A stretch of 64,000 nt of DNA from Hahella sp. CCB-MM4 (GTDB taxonomy: Bacteria > Pseudomonadota > Gammaproteobacteria > Pseudomonadales > Oleiphilaceae): positions 62,001 through 126,000 of the forward strand of contig NZ_MRYI01000014.1 in the NCBI RefSeq assembly GCF_002260525.1, in the 5' to 3' direction. Within the stretch, counting starts at the first letter, position 1. The number at the start of each line of letters is the position of its first letter. Made by a program: the position numbers and the translations under genes. The notes under the pieces were generated by a model. The model worked only from the letters and a program-made list of their open reading frames with translations. It did not search any database and was not told where the DNA came from. Below are positions 48,086 through 59,402 of the stretch, in pieces.

Positions 48086-48113
48086 ATATGGAGCCACTTT
48101 GATGGAATTCAAG
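48086..48113 (-). promoter_or_regulatory. Sigma-32-type heat-shock promoter of hslVU
   Basis: On the minus strand CTTGAA (48113-48108) is followed after 14 bp by CTCCATAT (48093-48086), close to the consensus CTTGAA-N13/15-CCCCATnT. It sits about 67 bp upstream of the hslV start, just after the SPOR gene stop. hslVU is heat-shock induced in E. coli. Confidence 0.7.
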
Positions 48114-48118
48114 TAAGC

Positions 48119-48667
48119 CTATTCCCCTTCTGTTTTCAGGGTTTTTACCAGGGGCTGGATATTGATGGCGACCAGCTTATCAACAGCGCTGTTCATTTTT
48201 GAGCGGGACGAGAATGGTCCCACCTGGACCCGGTACCAGATGCTGTCCTCGCTCGCCTGAAATTTTTCCACCTGGGCCTTAAGCCCTTGAAATCCGATCA
48301 TCGCACGTTGCCTTTCTGCATCGTCAAAAGCTCTGAATGAGCCGGTTTGCAGCATATAGGCGACATTCTCCGGAAGTTTTTTCGGGGTGTACTCTTCAAC
48401 TTTCGGGGCCACGACTTTGGTTTCGGGCAGCATGTCATAAAACTTAAAGCGCTGATCGTTCTTGTCAGTGTCTTCGCTTTTGGCGGGGGCTGTATTAGTC
48501 GGCGGCTGTTGAGAAGCTGTGTCAGCAGGTAGCTCTACATTCCGGGTTTCAGGAACTGACTTCAAATAGTAAAGAAAATAAAGGAATAGCGCTGCGAGGG
48601 CGAGATTGAAGGCCCAGACCCAGCCGGGAACTTTTTTTTGTGTTGAAGTTGAAGATTTCTTGGCCAT
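48119..48667 (-). CDS. ftsN: SPOR domain cell-division protein (FtsN-like)
   Basis: A 182-residue membrane protein: short basic cytoplasmic tail, one transmembrane helix (about 17-37), a Thr/Pro-rich periplasmic linker and a C-terminal SPOR domain (about 105-178, from YMLQTGSFRAFDDAERQRA). SPOR domains bind denuded septal peptidoglycan. Its place between argS and hslV matches ftsN in relatives, though it is much shorter than E. coli FtsN (319 aa). Confidence 0.85.
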   Translation of the reverse strand: MAKKSSTSTQKKVPGWVWAFNLALAALFLYFLYYLKSVPETRNVELPADTASQQPPTNTAPAKSEDTDKNDQRFKFYDMLPETKVVAPKVEEYTPKKLPENVAYMLQTGSFRAFDDAERQRAMIGFQGLKAQVEKFQASEDSIWYRVQVGPFSSRSKMNSAVDKLVAINIQPLVKTLKTEGE

Positions 48668-48807
48668 GATGGGAGTCTGGCAATATCAGCTTTAAAAATT
48701 ATGACGTCATCAGCAGCTGATCAGGATGCGGGGCAGAGAACTGCACTGCCGCAACCTGATACAGGCTGCAGGGATTTTGTTTACTTATGGTGCCGGCTCA
48801 CCAGGTC

Positions 48808-50565
48808 TTACATGTGAGTCGGCGCAGATACGCCGAGTAGGCCCAGCCCATTACTCAGTATCTGCCGCACGGCCATGCTCAATGTCAGACGGGCATCACG
48901 CAATCTGGCATCATCCTCCAGAACCTTATGGGAGTTGTAGTAACCATGAAAGTTGGAGGCCAGCTCCCGTAAGTAGTGAGTCAGCGCGTGAGGTTCCAGG
49001 TTGACCGCTGAGTTGTGAACGACCTCTGGATACTGGTTCAATTGTGCAACCAGATCTTTTTCCGCTTCATGCTCCAGCATGGAAAGGGCTTCAAGTCCTT
49101 TCTGTTTATCCCAGTCAAGGTTCATGTCGTTCAGTTTGCGTAACACGCTGCAAATACGGGCGTGCGCATATTGAACGTAATAGACTGGGTTGTCCTTGCT
49201 CTCGGACTTGGCCAGCTCCAGATCAAAATCCATATGCTGTTCAGATTTACGTGTAACGTAAACAAACCGTGCGGCGTCATTGCCGACTTCACTGCGAAGC
49301 TCTCGCAGCGTAACAAACTCACCGCTACGGGTGGACATCTGTACGCGCTCTTTGCCGCGATAGAGAATGGCAAACTGTACAAGTTTGATGTCCAGCTTGT
49401 CTTTGTTCAGCCCCAGTGCTTCCAGTGCTGCTTTAACCCGGGCAATGTAGCCGTGATGATCTGCGCCCCAGATATTGATTACCCGATCGAAACCACGCTC
49501 AAATTTATTCAGGTGATAGGCGATGTCAGAAGCAAAATAGGTGGCGTCACCATTATCCCGTTTGACGACCCGGTCTTTATCGTCTCCGAAATCGGTGGAG
49601 CGGAACCAGATGGCGCCGTCTTTCTCATACAGGTGACCGGAGGCATCCAGCTTGGCGAGAGCTTTCTCGATGTCTTCACTAAGGGACTTTTCAGAAAACC
49701 ACTGGTTATAGTGGACCCCGAATTCACCTAGATCGTCTTTGATGTCGTCAAGAATGCTGTTGAGTCCCGCATTGAAAACCTTGAGATAGTCAGCTTCTCC
49801 CAAAAGTTCACGGCATTTGAGAATTAAGGCGTCAATGTGTTCCTCTTTATCTCCGCCCTGAGGTTCGTCTACAGGAATATCCTTGAAGACTTCTGAAGCC
49901 GGGTGCTTGAATGCTTCGTCGAACTGTTCAGTCAGATTGGCTGCAATATCCTTTACATAGGCACCTTTGTAGCCATTGCTTGGAAATGCGAAGCTTTCCC
50001 CGTGACTTTCCAGATAGCGCAACCAGACACTGGCCGCAAGAATGTTCATTTGCCGACCAGCATCGTTGACATAGTACTCGCTGTGGACGCTGTACCCGAC
50101 AGCTTTGAGCAGCTCTGCAATGGTTGCGCCGTAGGCGGCTCCGCGGCCATGGCCTACATGAAGGGGGCCGGTCGGGTTGGCTGAAACAAACTCGACCTGA
50201 ATACGCTTTTTCTGGCCAAAATTGCTGCGCCCGAAGCTGTCTTCCGCGGCGAGAATGCTGCCAATAACTTCAAACTGGCTGGAAGCATTCAGAAAGAAGT
50301 TGATAAACCCCGGTCCGGCGATTTGTACGTCCACGATGTGATGCGAGGATGGCAATCTGGAAATGATCGACTCCGCCAACTGTCGCGGTGGCATTTTTAC
50401 CTGTTTGGCCAGGGTCAGGGCGATGTTGGTGGCCAGGTCTCCGTGGCTTTTGTCACGGGAGTTTTCCACCAGGATGGATTCCGGTATCTGGTCTTCGGTC
50501 AGAGTACCTTCGTGGCTTAGGTTGTAAAGCGCGGTGCGAAGCAGCGATGCGATAGTTTGCTTCAT
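48808..50565 (-). CDS. argS: Arginyl-tRNA synthetase
   Basis: A 585-residue class I synthetase. The HIGH motif is present as [13 protein letters not shown]. The N-terminal Add-1 domain (1-110) and the C-terminal anticodon domain ending [10 protein letters not shown]-type ([13 protein letters not shown]) are intact. Like most arginine enzymes it lacks a standard KMSKS; the equivalent region includes [10 protein letters not shown]. It is upstream of ftsN and downstream of priA on the same strand. Confidence 0.97.
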   Translation of the reverse strand: MKQTIASLLRTALYNLSHEGTLTEDQIPESILVENSRDKSHGDLATNIALTLAKQVKMPPRQLAESIISRLPSSHHIVDVQIAGPGFINFFLNASSQFEVIGSILAAEDSFGRSNFGQKKRIQVEFVSANPTGPLHVGHGRGAAYGATIAELLKAVGYSVHSEYYVNDAGRQMNILAASVWLRYLESHGESFAFPSNGYKGAYVKDIAANLTEQFDEAFKHPASEVFKDIPVDEPQGGDKEEHIDALILKCRELLGEADYLKVFNAGLNSILDDIKDDLGEFGVHYNQWFSEKSLSEDIEKALAKLDASGHLYEKDGAIWFRSTDFGDDKDRVVKRDNGDATYFASDIAYHLNKFERGFDRVINIWGADHHGYIARVKAALEALGLNKDKLDIKLVQFAILYRGKERVQMSTRSGEFVTLRELRSEVGNDAARFVYVTRKSEQHMDFDLELAKSESKDNPVYYVQYAHARICSVLRKLNDMNLDWDKQKGLEALSMLEHEAEKDLVAQLNQYPEVVHNSAVNLEPHALTHYLRELASNFHGYYNSHKVLEDDARLRDARLTLSMAVRQILSNGLGLLGVSAPTHM

Positions 50566-50894
50566 TCTATATAAATCCGATTAACTTCTCTGAAAGTTCG
50601 TTTGTAAGTTCGGTGTCAATGAATTCTGACTCTTGGAGCCGTTGCAGCACTTTCATCGACCCATTGAAAATAGGCCCTGAATGTTAACCGCGTATGTCGA
50701 TCAACTGACATTACGGCCCGTGATTGAGATGGCGCAACCATGGAGATAGCGTGCGGCAACAATGAAACCTCAATTACCAGGGAGTGACCTGTCTAAAAAT
50801 GATACAGGTGCTTAAACCGCGTGATTATCCTATACCTCGACGGGGTCCGCAACCGATAGCTCCAGTTGCCTATGTTATTAAAGGGTAATAGTTG
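50566..50894. other. Gap between argS and priA
   Basis: 329 bp without a supported gene. It must hold the argS promoter. CCTGT and ACAGG form a weak inverted repeat near 50789-50809 with an A-rich loop. I see no other structure or repeat of note. Confidence 0.4.
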
Positions 50895-53129
50895 CTAGAG
50901 GGTGTCAATAGGGTCCACGTCGAGCAGCCAGCGAAACTTGCTGGAGAGTTTGGGTTTTTGGCTTTCCATCAGGTGAAGCCAGTGTTTCAGAAACTTCCTT
51001 AATGAGGGTTTCTCCGGTGAAAACAACCAGATGAGCCCATGAAACCGGTTTTGCTTTTTTTGTATCAAGGACGGAAACGGACCGTGTATTGAGGGTAATG
51101 AGTGTTGGGTTGCCTCAAGTAGATCCCTCATTTGCCAAAGCGAATTGAGTGTATCCTCAAGAGTTGCGGCTTCTCCCCTGATGAGTGCCATGGAATGAAC
51201 CGGAGGGAAATGCCCCTGTCGTCGCATCTCCATCTCGCTGGTATAGATGCCCTGGTAGTCATGCTGGCGTATTAGCTGAAGGAGGGGGTGGTCAGGGAAT
51301 TGTGTCTGAATAAATACCCGGCCGGCTTTTTCCCGGCGTCCGGCACGTCCGGCTACCTGAATTAGGAGTTGGGCGGTCTTTTCAGCACCTCTGAAATCAC
51401 TGCTGAATAGTCCCCCATCAGCATTTAGCACTGCAACAGTCGTGAGGTTGGGAAAATCATGTCCCTTTGCCAGCATTTGTGTGCCGACGATCAGACAGGG
51501 GGCTCCATCCCGGATGGGGGTAAGCTTTTGCTCAAGAGCACCTTTATTCTGGATCGCATCTCGATCAATTCGTATAACCGGGTAGTCTGGAAATTGCTGC
51601 TCGAGAAACTCTTCAGTCCGCTCTGTGCCGGCCCCTATAGGTTTAAGATTGGCTGACTCACACTTTGGGCACTTGGGGGGAAGGCGATACTGCTTTTCGC
51701 AATGGTGGCATTTCAACAAATTCTGGCGTCGATGATAGGTCAGCCTTACGTCGCAGGATTGGCACTCGGCTATCCATCCGCAATCCACACACATGATGAC
51801 AGGAGCAAAGCCTCTGCGGTTGATGAAGATCATAACCTGCTCGCCCGCTGAAATGGTTGATTTGATTTCCTGTAGCAAGGGCGGGGATATGCCACCTTCA
51901 AGAGGGCGACTTTTCACATCTATTAAGTAGACTTTGGGAAGTGGAGTTGCTGAGATTCGTGATGAAAGTCTGATATGCCGGTATCTGCCATCAGCAACAT
52001 TATTCATTGACTCGAATGAAGGGGTGGCGCTACCAAGGATTACCGGGCAACGACTTTGCTGTCCTCTGATAATGGCCAGGTCCCGCGCATGATAGCGTGC
52101 ATTATCCTGTTGCTTAAACGAGGAGTCGTGCTCTTCGTCAACAATGATGCCGCACAGGTTTTTAAAGGGAAGCAAAATGCCTGAGCGGGTGGCCACGACG
52201 ACATGGGTGTTTCCTTCTTTGACCTGCATCCAAGTCAGCAGGCGCTCGCTTTCGTTTAGTCCGCTGTGGTAACAGGTAACATTACCCCCAAATCTTGCCC
52301 TGAATCGACGTAATGTTTGAGGGGTGAGGGCTATCTCGGGAACCAGCACGAGAATCTGGCCGGATGGAAGTGTATTTAAGCGGTTTTCTATCCACTCCAG
52401 GTAGACTTCAGTTTTGCCACTGCCTGTTATGCCCTCGAGTAGGGTTGGAGAGGGGGTGTGCCCGTTATCTTCAAGCTCCTGCAGGGCCAGTTGCTGTTCA
52501 TCGCTAAGCCGGGGCTTGTTGGTGTTGTCTCTTTGGGGTGGCGAAAAGTGGCGAACCTGAGTCGAGCCAATCAGCCCTTTTTCCTGGAGTGAGCGTAGTT
52601 GTGCTGAGGTATATCCCTGGCTGATGATGTCCTTTTGTTCCATGCCGGAGGTCGACTGTAATAGCAGTTCCAACAAGAGTTTTTGCTTGCTCCCCCTGGG
52701 TCTTTTCGCTTCAGCTGATTTAGTGCTGGCGTGCCAGATCGTTGTACTTACTGATGCTTCCAGTTGCACCCAGGTGCGCTGTTGACGCATGAGTGGAGGC
52801 AGGGCGTTCAACAGAACTTCCCCTATAGGAGCGTGATAATAGTCGCTGATCCATCGGCACAGGCTTAACACCGGGTTTGGAATTGTATTGTCTGGATCAA
52901 GAATCTTCTCGATGGGGCGGAGCCTGTCATGAGATACCTGCGGGGCTTCATGAGTTCCCAGGATGACGCCTGTCAGCAGTCTGCGCCCTACAGGGACTAC
53001 GCATCTTTTGCCGGCGTTGTATTGCGCACGATCCGGTGCGGACGGCGATGGAAGGTAGTCAAACGTTTTTCTCAGGGGGACGGGGACGGCAACGGAGACA
53101 ACAAATTGGTTTGACATTCTGGAATGCAA
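50895..53129 (-). CDS. priA: Primosomal replication-restart helicase PriA
   Basis: A 744-residue superfamily 2 helicase. The N-terminal 3'-DNA-binding domain (1-105) leads to Walker A GITGSGKTEVY and Walker B IIVDEEHDSSFKQ. The zinc region has eight cysteines in CVDCGWIAECQSC and CHHCEKQYRLPPKCPKC. It reloads the replisome at stalled forks. The start is uncertain between codons 1 and 5 (MSNQFVV). It is divergent from rpmE. Confidence 0.96.
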   Translation of the reverse strand: MHSRMSNQFVVSVAVPVPLRKTFDYLPSPSAPDRAQYNAGKRCVVPVGRRLLTGVILGTHEAPQVSHDRLRPIEKILDPDNTIPNPVLSLCRWISDYYHAPIGEVLLNALPPLMRQQRTWVQLEASVSTTIWHASTKSAEAKRPRGSKQKLLLELLLQSTSGMEQKDIISQGYTSAQLRSLQEKGLIGSTQVRHFSPPQRDNTNKPRLSDEQQLALQELEDNGHTPSPTLLEGITGSGKTEVYLEWIENRLNTLPSGQILVLVPEIALTPQTLRRFRARFGGNVTCYHSGLNESERLLTWMQVKEGNTHVVVATRSGILLPFKNLCGIIVDEEHDSSFKQQDNARYHARDLAIIRGQQSRCPVILGSATPSFESMNNVADGRYRHIRLSSRISATPLPKVYLIDVKSRPLEGGISPPLLQEIKSTISAGEQVMIFINRRGFAPVIMCVDCGWIAECQSCDVRLTYHRRQNLLKCHHCEKQYRLPPKCPKCESANLKPIGAGTERTEEFLEQQFPDYPVIRIDRDAIQNKGALEQKLTPIRDGAPCLIVGTQMLAKGHDFPNLTTVAVLNADGGLFSSDFRGAEKTAQLLIQVAGRAGRREKAGRVFIQTQFPDHPLLQLIRQHDYQGIYTSEMEMRRQGHFPPVHSMALIRGEAATLEDTLNSLWQMRDLLEATQHSLPSIHGPFPSLIQKKQNRFHGLIWLFSPEKPSLRKFLKHWLHLMESQKPKLSSKFRWLLDVDPIDTL

Positions 53130-53216
53130 GGTGGCCTGGGTAGTGAGTACGGTTAAGCGCCTGGCAGAAACTTTCTGGGGTTGACGCGAAATTTATTTTA
53201 ATGCTTGCAGCAGGGC

Positions 53217-53244
53217 TTGTGATATTCTGGTTTTCTGGTATGAT
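53217..53244 (+). promoter_or_regulatory. Probable sigma-70 promoter of rpmE
   Basis: TTGTGA (53217-53222), a 16-bp spacer and TATGAT (53239-53244). It lies about 100 bp upstream of the rpmE start in the divergent priA-rpmE gap. Confidence 0.5.
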
Positions 53245-53351
53245 CACGCGTCCTTTTTACCGGCAGATGATCAGTTGCGTAAGTTTGCCCCTTTATGCGG
53301 TGCCCGGCAAGTAAAGTTGATCGGGTAGCGGCAGATTCAGCGAGGTATGAT

Positions 53352-53570
53352 ATGAAACAAGGTATTCACCCAGAATACAAAGAAATTACAGCAACTTGCA
53401 GTTGCGGTAACCAGATTAAGACTAAGTCTACGCTGTGTGAAGATCTTCACGTCGACGTATGCTCTGCTTGTCACCCATTTTACACTGGGAAGCAGAAGGT
53501 ATTGGATACCGGTGGTCGTATTGATCGCTTCAACAAGCGTTTCGGCGGTCGCATTGGTCGTCCAAGCTAA
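53352..53570 (+). CDS. rpmE: Ribosomal protein bL31
   Basis: A 72-residue protein of the large subunit, starting [20 protein letters not shown]. Cysteines 16, 18, 37 and 40 (CSC and CSAC) mark it as the zinc-binding C+ form, the type replaced by a C- paralog during zinc limitation. ATG 53352 gives the standard length; a frame from 53295 would add 19 unrelated residues. A strong terminator follows. Confidence 0.97.
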   Translation: MKQGIHPEYKEITATCSCGNQIKTKSTLCEDLHVDVCSACHPFYTGKQKVLDTGGRIDRFNKRFGGRIGRPS

Positions 53571-53587
53571 GCTTGAAAAGAATTTCG

Positions 53588-53618
53588 AAAAAAGCCCGCA
53601 TTGCGGGCTTTTTTTTGC
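53588..53618 (+). terminator. Rho-independent terminator after rpmE
   Basis: AAAAAAGCCCGC (53588-53599) and GCGGGCTTTTTTTT pair around ATT, ending in a T8 run at 53616. Confidence 0.92.
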
Positions 53619-53705
53619 TTTGTCTTGCGGCAAGTCAAGCATCGGCCATGGTGTGATGGGAGACTTATGCTGTTTTGTGAGGGGCGGGGCGAGTGAGTAT
53701 TTCAC

Positions 53706-53735
53706 TTGAGCACATAAAGTAAACAAGTAATAATG
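53706..53735 (+). promoter_or_regulatory. Candidate promoter of the malic enzyme gene
   Basis: TTGAGC (53706-53711) and TAATAAT (from 53728) are separated by 16-17 bp, about 100 bp upstream of the start codon. Match to consensus is fair. Confidence 0.35.
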
Positions 53736-53833
53736 TGGACCCCCGGATTTAGGGCCTATGGAGTAGGTTGTCTGGGTCGGAGCAACTGCCCGAGTCGACA
53801 GCCTTTCCAAATAAAGAGAGTAGGAAAAAAGCA

Positions 53834-55105
53834 ATGTCAGAAGATTTGAAAACAGCTGCGCTTGAGTATCACGCTAACCCACGCCCAGGAAAGCTGAGTG
53901 TGGAAATCACCAAACCCACAGCAACTTCACGAGACCTGTCGTTGGCCTATAGTCCAGGTGTTGCAGAGCCATGCCGTGAAATCGCTAAAGACCAGAATCT
54001 TGCATACAAATATACTAATAAAGGCAATCTGGTAGCCGTAATTTCAGACGGTACTGCTATTCTGGGACTTGGTAATCTGGGTCCTTTGGCCAGTAAGCCT
54101 GTAATGGAAGGTAAAGGTGTTCTGTTCAAGAGGTTTGCCGGTATCGACGTATTTGACGTTGAGGTTAAGGCGGAAAGCCCGCAGGCATTTATCGATACAG
54201 TTGCCCGTATTGCTGATACCTTTGGTGGTATTAACCTGGAGGACATCAAAGCGCCGGAATGCTTCGAAATAGAGCGTGTCCTGATTGAGCAGTGCGATAT
54301 CCCTGTGTTTCATGATGATCAGCATGGTACTGCGATTGTTACGGCGGCAGGTATGTTGAATGCGTTGGAGCTGCAGGGTAAGTCCATTGAGAGTGCCAAA
54401 ATTGTATGTCTTGGAGCCGGTGCAGCCGCAGTGGCCTGTATGAAGCTGCTTATCAGCTGCGGTGCCAAGTCTGAGAATATCTACATGCTCGACCGTAAGG
54501 GTGTTATTCACTCTGGGCGTGATGATCTGAATCAGTACAAGGCGATGTTTGCTGTTGATACAGACAAACGCACCCTGGCTGATGCCTGTGATGGAGCCGA
54601 TGTATTTGTTGGCTTGTCTGGACCGGACTTGCTGTCAGCGGAAATGCTGGCCAGCATGGCGCCGAACCCTGTTGTGTTCGCCTGTTCAAACCCTGATCCG
54701 GAAATTAAGCCGGAAGTGGCGTTGGCAACTCGCGATGACCTGATCATGGCAACCGGTCGCTCAGATTACCCTAATCAGGTAAATAATGTGCTTGGTTTCC
54801 CATTTATTTTCCGTGGAGCGTTGGACGTTCGTGCCAAGGTTATTAACGAGGAAATGAAGGTGGCTGCCGTTGAGGCGATACGCGAGTTGGCCAAGAAGCC
54901 GGTTCCTCAGGATGTGATTGATGCCTATGGCGGCGAAAGCTTCAAGTTTGGTCGGAATTATATTATTCCCAAGCCAATGGATAAGCGCCTGTTGACCGAA
55001 GTTTGTGCTGCGGTAGCCAAGGCGGCGGTTGATACAGGTGTTGCCCGGATGCCATATCCTGAGCACTACCCGTTAAACTCCATTGACGATATCAAAGTCG
55101 TATAA
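53834..55105 (+). CDS. maeB: NAD(P)-dependent malic enzyme
   Basis: A 423-residue malate dehydrogenase (oxaloacetate-decarboxylating) making pyruvate. It has [18 protein letters not shown], the Asp-rich metal region [11 protein letters not shown] and the nucleotide loop [15 protein letters not shown]. It is the short form: the C-terminal phosphotransacetylase-like domain of E. coli MaeB is absent, as in the Pseudomonas enzyme. ATG 53834 has AGGA eight bases upstream; a frame from 53768 is rejected because its extra residues do not fit the family. Confidence 0.94.
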   Translation: MSEDLKTAALEYHANPRPGKLSVEITKPTATSRDLSLAYSPGVAEPCREIAKDQNLAYKYTNKGNLVAVISDGTAILGLGNLGPLASKPVMEGKGVLFKRFAGIDVFDVEVKAESPQAFIDTVARIADTFGGINLEDIKAPECFEIERVLIEQCDIPVFHDDQHGTAIVTAAGMLNALELQGKSIESAKIVCLGAGAAAVACMKLLISCGAKSENIYMLDRKGVIHSGRDDLNQYKAMFAVDTDKRTLADACDGADVFVGLSGPDLLSAEMLASMAPNPVVFACSNPDPEIKPEVALATRDDLIMATGRSDYPNQVNNVLGFPFIFRGALDVRAKVINEEMKVAAVEAIRELAKKPVPQDVIDAYGGESFKFGRNYIIPKPMDKRLLTEVCAAVAKAAVDTGVARMPYPEHYPLNSIDDIKVV

Positions 55106-55121
55106 TCTAATTTGATCGCCC

Positions 55122-55153
55122 AAAAAAAACCGCATCATTGATGCGGTTTTTTT
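55122..55153. terminator. Bidirectional terminator between maeB and ponA
   Basis: AAAACCGCATCA and TGATGCGGTTTT pair closely, with an A8 run before and T7 after. It serves both converging genes. Confidence 0.92.
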
Positions 55154-55158
55154 GTGTC

Positions 55159-57588
55159 CTAAAAAATGATTTCCGGTGGTGGAGCGTCCGACTGTGGCGG
55201 AATTTCATCTGTTGAGTCTTCTACTATTTTTAGCGTAGGAGCACTTTCTTCTGTGAATATCTCGAATATGGCATTCTCTTGTCCTGGTGTGGCGCGCTCG
55301 CCGGTATCTGGATCTATTTTTACTGTAACTATGCCTGGAGGCTGCTTCATGGGAGCCTCTGGCATGTCTTCCAGTGCAGTCCTCATGTAGTCAATCCAGA
55401 TAGGGAGCGCAGCTCTGCTTCCATATTCTCGGCGGCCGAGGGTGTCTGGCTGGTCGAAGCCAACCCAGACTGTTGTCTCAATATTGCCGTTATATCCGGA
55501 GAACCAAGCATCCACCTGATCATTGGTGGTTCCAGTTTTGCCTGAGAGGTCGTTTCTGCCAAGCACGCGAGCTTTGGTGCCGGTGCCCTGTCGGATAACA
55601 TCCTGCAGTATGCTGTTAAGGATATAAACTGAGCGGGGGTCCGCTATCAGGGGGGCTATTTTGGGTTGCTGCGTGGCTGCATCGTCCAGCGGGGTTGGCT
55701 CATCCTGGTTAGTTGTGGATGCTGACGCGGTTTGCATGCAATCGCGACAGGCTATTTCTGGATCAGCGCTAAAAACGACCTGTCCTTCATGGTCGATGAT
55801 CTTGCTGATCAGATAAGGTTTAACCCGATGTCCTCCGTTGGCGAGAGCAGCATAGCCTGAGGCAATCTCCAGTGGGGTGAACGCTGCTGAGCCCAGGGCG
55901 ATGGACAAGTCTTTGGGGATGCGGCGGCTATCGAATCCCACCTGTTCTACGCCGTTAACAATATTGTTAATCCCGATCTTCTGAACCAGGCGAATGGATA
56001 CCAGGTTTCGTGACAGATATAGGGCTCTACGCAGTCTGGTCGGGCCATAGAACTTTCCAGAGGAGTTCTGTGGGCGCCATGAGGCTTCCAGTTGTGAGTC
56101 CTCAAAAACGACGGGGGCATCATTGATGATTGTGGATGCGGTGGCTCCGTTTTCAAGGGCTGATAGATACACAAATGGTTTGAAGTTGGAGCCCGGTTGT
56201 CTGCGAGCCTGGGTGGCTCGGTTGAACTTGCTCAAATAGAAGTCGAAGCCGCCTACCAGGGCGAGGATTGCGCCATCTTCAGGAGTGAGGGAAACCAGTG
56301 CGCCTTGTACATCCGGCATTTGAGCCATTTTGTAGCCTTCGTCATCCAGGCTGATGTATACGATGTCTCCAAGTTCGGCGACTTCGCTGGCGTTTTTGGG
56401 GCGTTGGCCCTGGCTGTTGACGTCGTAGAACGGATTGGACCACCGTAGGCCTTCCCACTGAATCTCAACGATATTGTTATCTTTGGTGGTGACAAAAAGC
56501 GACTTGTCCTCAATTTTTGATACGACGCCGGGATACAAGCCTTTTGCAGAGGGTAAGTCTTCCAACTGCTTGAGAGTGGTTTCCATGTCCTCAAGAGCTG
56601 CTTCACCGGGCCTGGCTACGGGGCCTTTGTATCCATGGCGTCGGCTGTAGTCCAGAATGCCTTTCTTAAGCGCGGCGTCGGCGGTGTTCTGTAGTTTGCT
56701 GTCGATGGTGAGAACGACTTGCAGGCCGTCGGTATAGGCATCAACGCCATATGAGTCAACAATCTCCTGACGTGCCATCTCTGCGATATAAGGTGCTTCA
56801 ACCTCGGGTTGGGTGCCGTGGTAATTGGCTGTAATTGGCGTGCTCTTTGCAAATTGATGGTCATTCTGGCTGATCATGTTCAGCTCGAGCATGCGGTCCA
56901 GTATCCAGTTGCGCCGAATGAGGGCTCTGTCTGGAGATGCCAGTGGGTTATAGCGTGAGGGTGCTTTGGGAAGCCCCGCGATCATGGCGCTTTCAGCTAG
57001 CGTCAGCTCTCTAATGGATTTGCCATAGTACACATTGGCGGCTGCCTCTACTCCATATGCCCTATTCCCCAGGTAGATCTTATTAAGGTAGAGTTCGAGG
57101 ATTTCGTCCTTTTCCAACTCTTGCTCTATTTTTAGGGCAAGGAGTATTTCGTTGAATTTTCTGGAAAAGGTGCGTTCCTGGCTGAGGAAGAAGTTCTTCG
57201 CAACCTGCATGGTGATGGTGCTGCCACCGGATTGGATGCTGCCGGTGCTGACGAGTTGTACCGATGCTCGAACCAGTCCCTTTATATCCACGCCGCCATG
57301 CTCATAGAAGCGACTGTCTTCCGCTGCCATGAATGCGTTTAGCAGATTTTTTGGGGCATCTTGGATGTTGATGGGGGAGCGGCGCTTCTCGCCAAATTCG
57401 GCGACCAGGCGCTGGTCTCGGGTATAGATACGTAAAGGAGTTTGTAACTGTACGGTACGAAGTTGTTCAACTTCGGGAAGATGGGGTGACAAGACAAGGT
57501 AAAAACTCGTTGCAACGAGTAAGCCACCGGCAATACCAACTACAAAACTCCAACAAAAAAACCGTAACAGTCTCACAAAATTTCGCAT
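55159..57588 (-). CDS. mrcA: Penicillin-binding protein 1A
   Basis: An 809-residue bifunctional peptidoglycan synthase. One N-terminal membrane helix (about 10-33), then the GT51 glycosyltransferase with catalytic Glu90 in MAAEDSRFYEHGG. The OB-like insertion covers about 300-420. The transpeptidase has the nucleophile Ser467 in PGSNFKPF, and KTGTTNDQ. It is divergent from pilM, the usual ponA-pilMNOPQ arrangement of pseudomonads. Confidence 0.96.
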   Translation of the reverse strand: MRNFVRLLRFFCWSFVVGIAGGLLVATSFYLVLSPHLPEVEQLRTVQLQTPLRIYTRDQRLVAEFGEKRRSPINIQDAPKNLLNAFMAAEDSRFYEHGGVDIKGLVRASVQLVSTGSIQSGGSTITMQVAKNFFLSQERTFSRKFNEILLALKIEQELEKDEILELYLNKIYLGNRAYGVEAAANVYYGKSIRELTLAESAMIAGLPKAPSRYNPLASPDRALIRRNWILDRMLELNMISQNDHQFAKSTPITANYHGTQPEVEAPYIAEMARQEIVDSYGVDAYTDGLQVVLTIDSKLQNTADAALKKGILDYSRRHGYKGPVARPGEAALEDMETTLKQLEDLPSAKGLYPGVVSKIEDKSLFVTTKDNNIVEIQWEGLRWSNPFYDVNSQGQRPKNASEVAELGDIVYISLDDEGYKMAQMPDVQGALVSLTPEDGAILALVGGFDFYLSKFNRATQARRQPGSNFKPFVYLSALENGATASTIINDAPVVFEDSQLEASWRPQNSSGKFYGPTRLRRALYLSRNLVSIRLVQKIGINNIVNGVEQVGFDSRRIPKDLSIALGSAAFTPLEIASGYAALANGGHRVKPYLISKIIDHEGQVVFSADPEIACRDCMQTASASTTNQDEPTPLDDAATQQPKIAPLIADPRSVYILNSILQDVIRQGTGTKARVLGRNDLSGKTGTTNDQVDAWFSGYNGNIETTVWVGFDQPDTLGRREYGSRAALPIWIDYMRTALEDMPEAPMKQPPGIVTVKIDPDTGERATPGQENAIFEIFTEESAPTLKIVEDSTDEIPPQSDAPPPEIIF

Positions 57589-57755
57589 GTTTTTCCTGAC
57601 ATCTTTTGAATCTATGTCTATTATTTAAGAAATCTCTTTAGGTTTGACGAGCAACAACAATTATACGCTTTTTATTGGCTTGGTTTTAGTAATCTTTAAT
57701 TGTTGTCTATGCTTGTTTAAGCAAAGTTCTGTTAACTATGTAGCAGCATCATTGA

Positions 57756-58831
<1,076 letters not shown>

Positions 58832-58832
<1 letters not shown>

Positions 58833-59401
58833 TGGCAAAGATTAACCTTCGTCCGTGGCGTGAGGAGCTGCGAGCTGAGCGGCAGAAGCAATTCATAACC
58901 GTTTTAGCTGGTTTTCTGATTATCAGTGCAGGGCTTGGATTTTTGTGGCACCAGACTGTCGTCAATAATATTGACTATCAGGAACAGCGGAATAACTTCA
59001 TTAAGAATGAAATTGCCCAGCTGAATAAGCAAATAAAGGAAATTCAGCAGTTGAAGAAGCGGCGGGATGAGCTGTTAGAGCGTATGCGGGTAATTCAGGA
59101 TCTACAGGGTAAAAGACCTATTATTGTTCGTCAGTTTGATGAGCTCGTCAGGGTTATGCCTGATGGGGTTTACCTAACGTCCTTATCTAAGTCGGCGGAC
59201 AGCCTTGCGCTCCAGGGCGTGGGAGAGTCTAACAGCAGAATATCAAATCTCATGCGCAATCTAGATGAGTCTGACTGGTATAAAGAGCCAAATTTAAGTT
59301 CTGTTAAAGCCCTCTCTGGCGATGAGACAAAGAGTGCATTCGTAATGAGTGTGAAGCAGGAAACGCCAGGTAGCGAAGACAAGAAGAAGGGAGGTGCGTG
59401 A
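58832..59401 (+). CDS. pilN: Type IV pilus assembly protein PilN
   Basis: A 189-residue bitopic inner-membrane protein. The cytoplasmic start MAKINLRPWREELR contains the conserved INLLPWRE-like motif that binds PilM. One membrane helix (about 22-42), then a coiled coil (50-85) and the periplasmic fold. It overlaps the pilM stop as TAATG, hence tight coupling. Confidence 0.95.
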
Positions 59402-59402
59402 T

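Noticed and set aside
53295-53351. N-terminal extension of ribosomal protein bL31
   Set aside because: The added residues match nothing in the family; the ATG at 53352 gives the standard protein.
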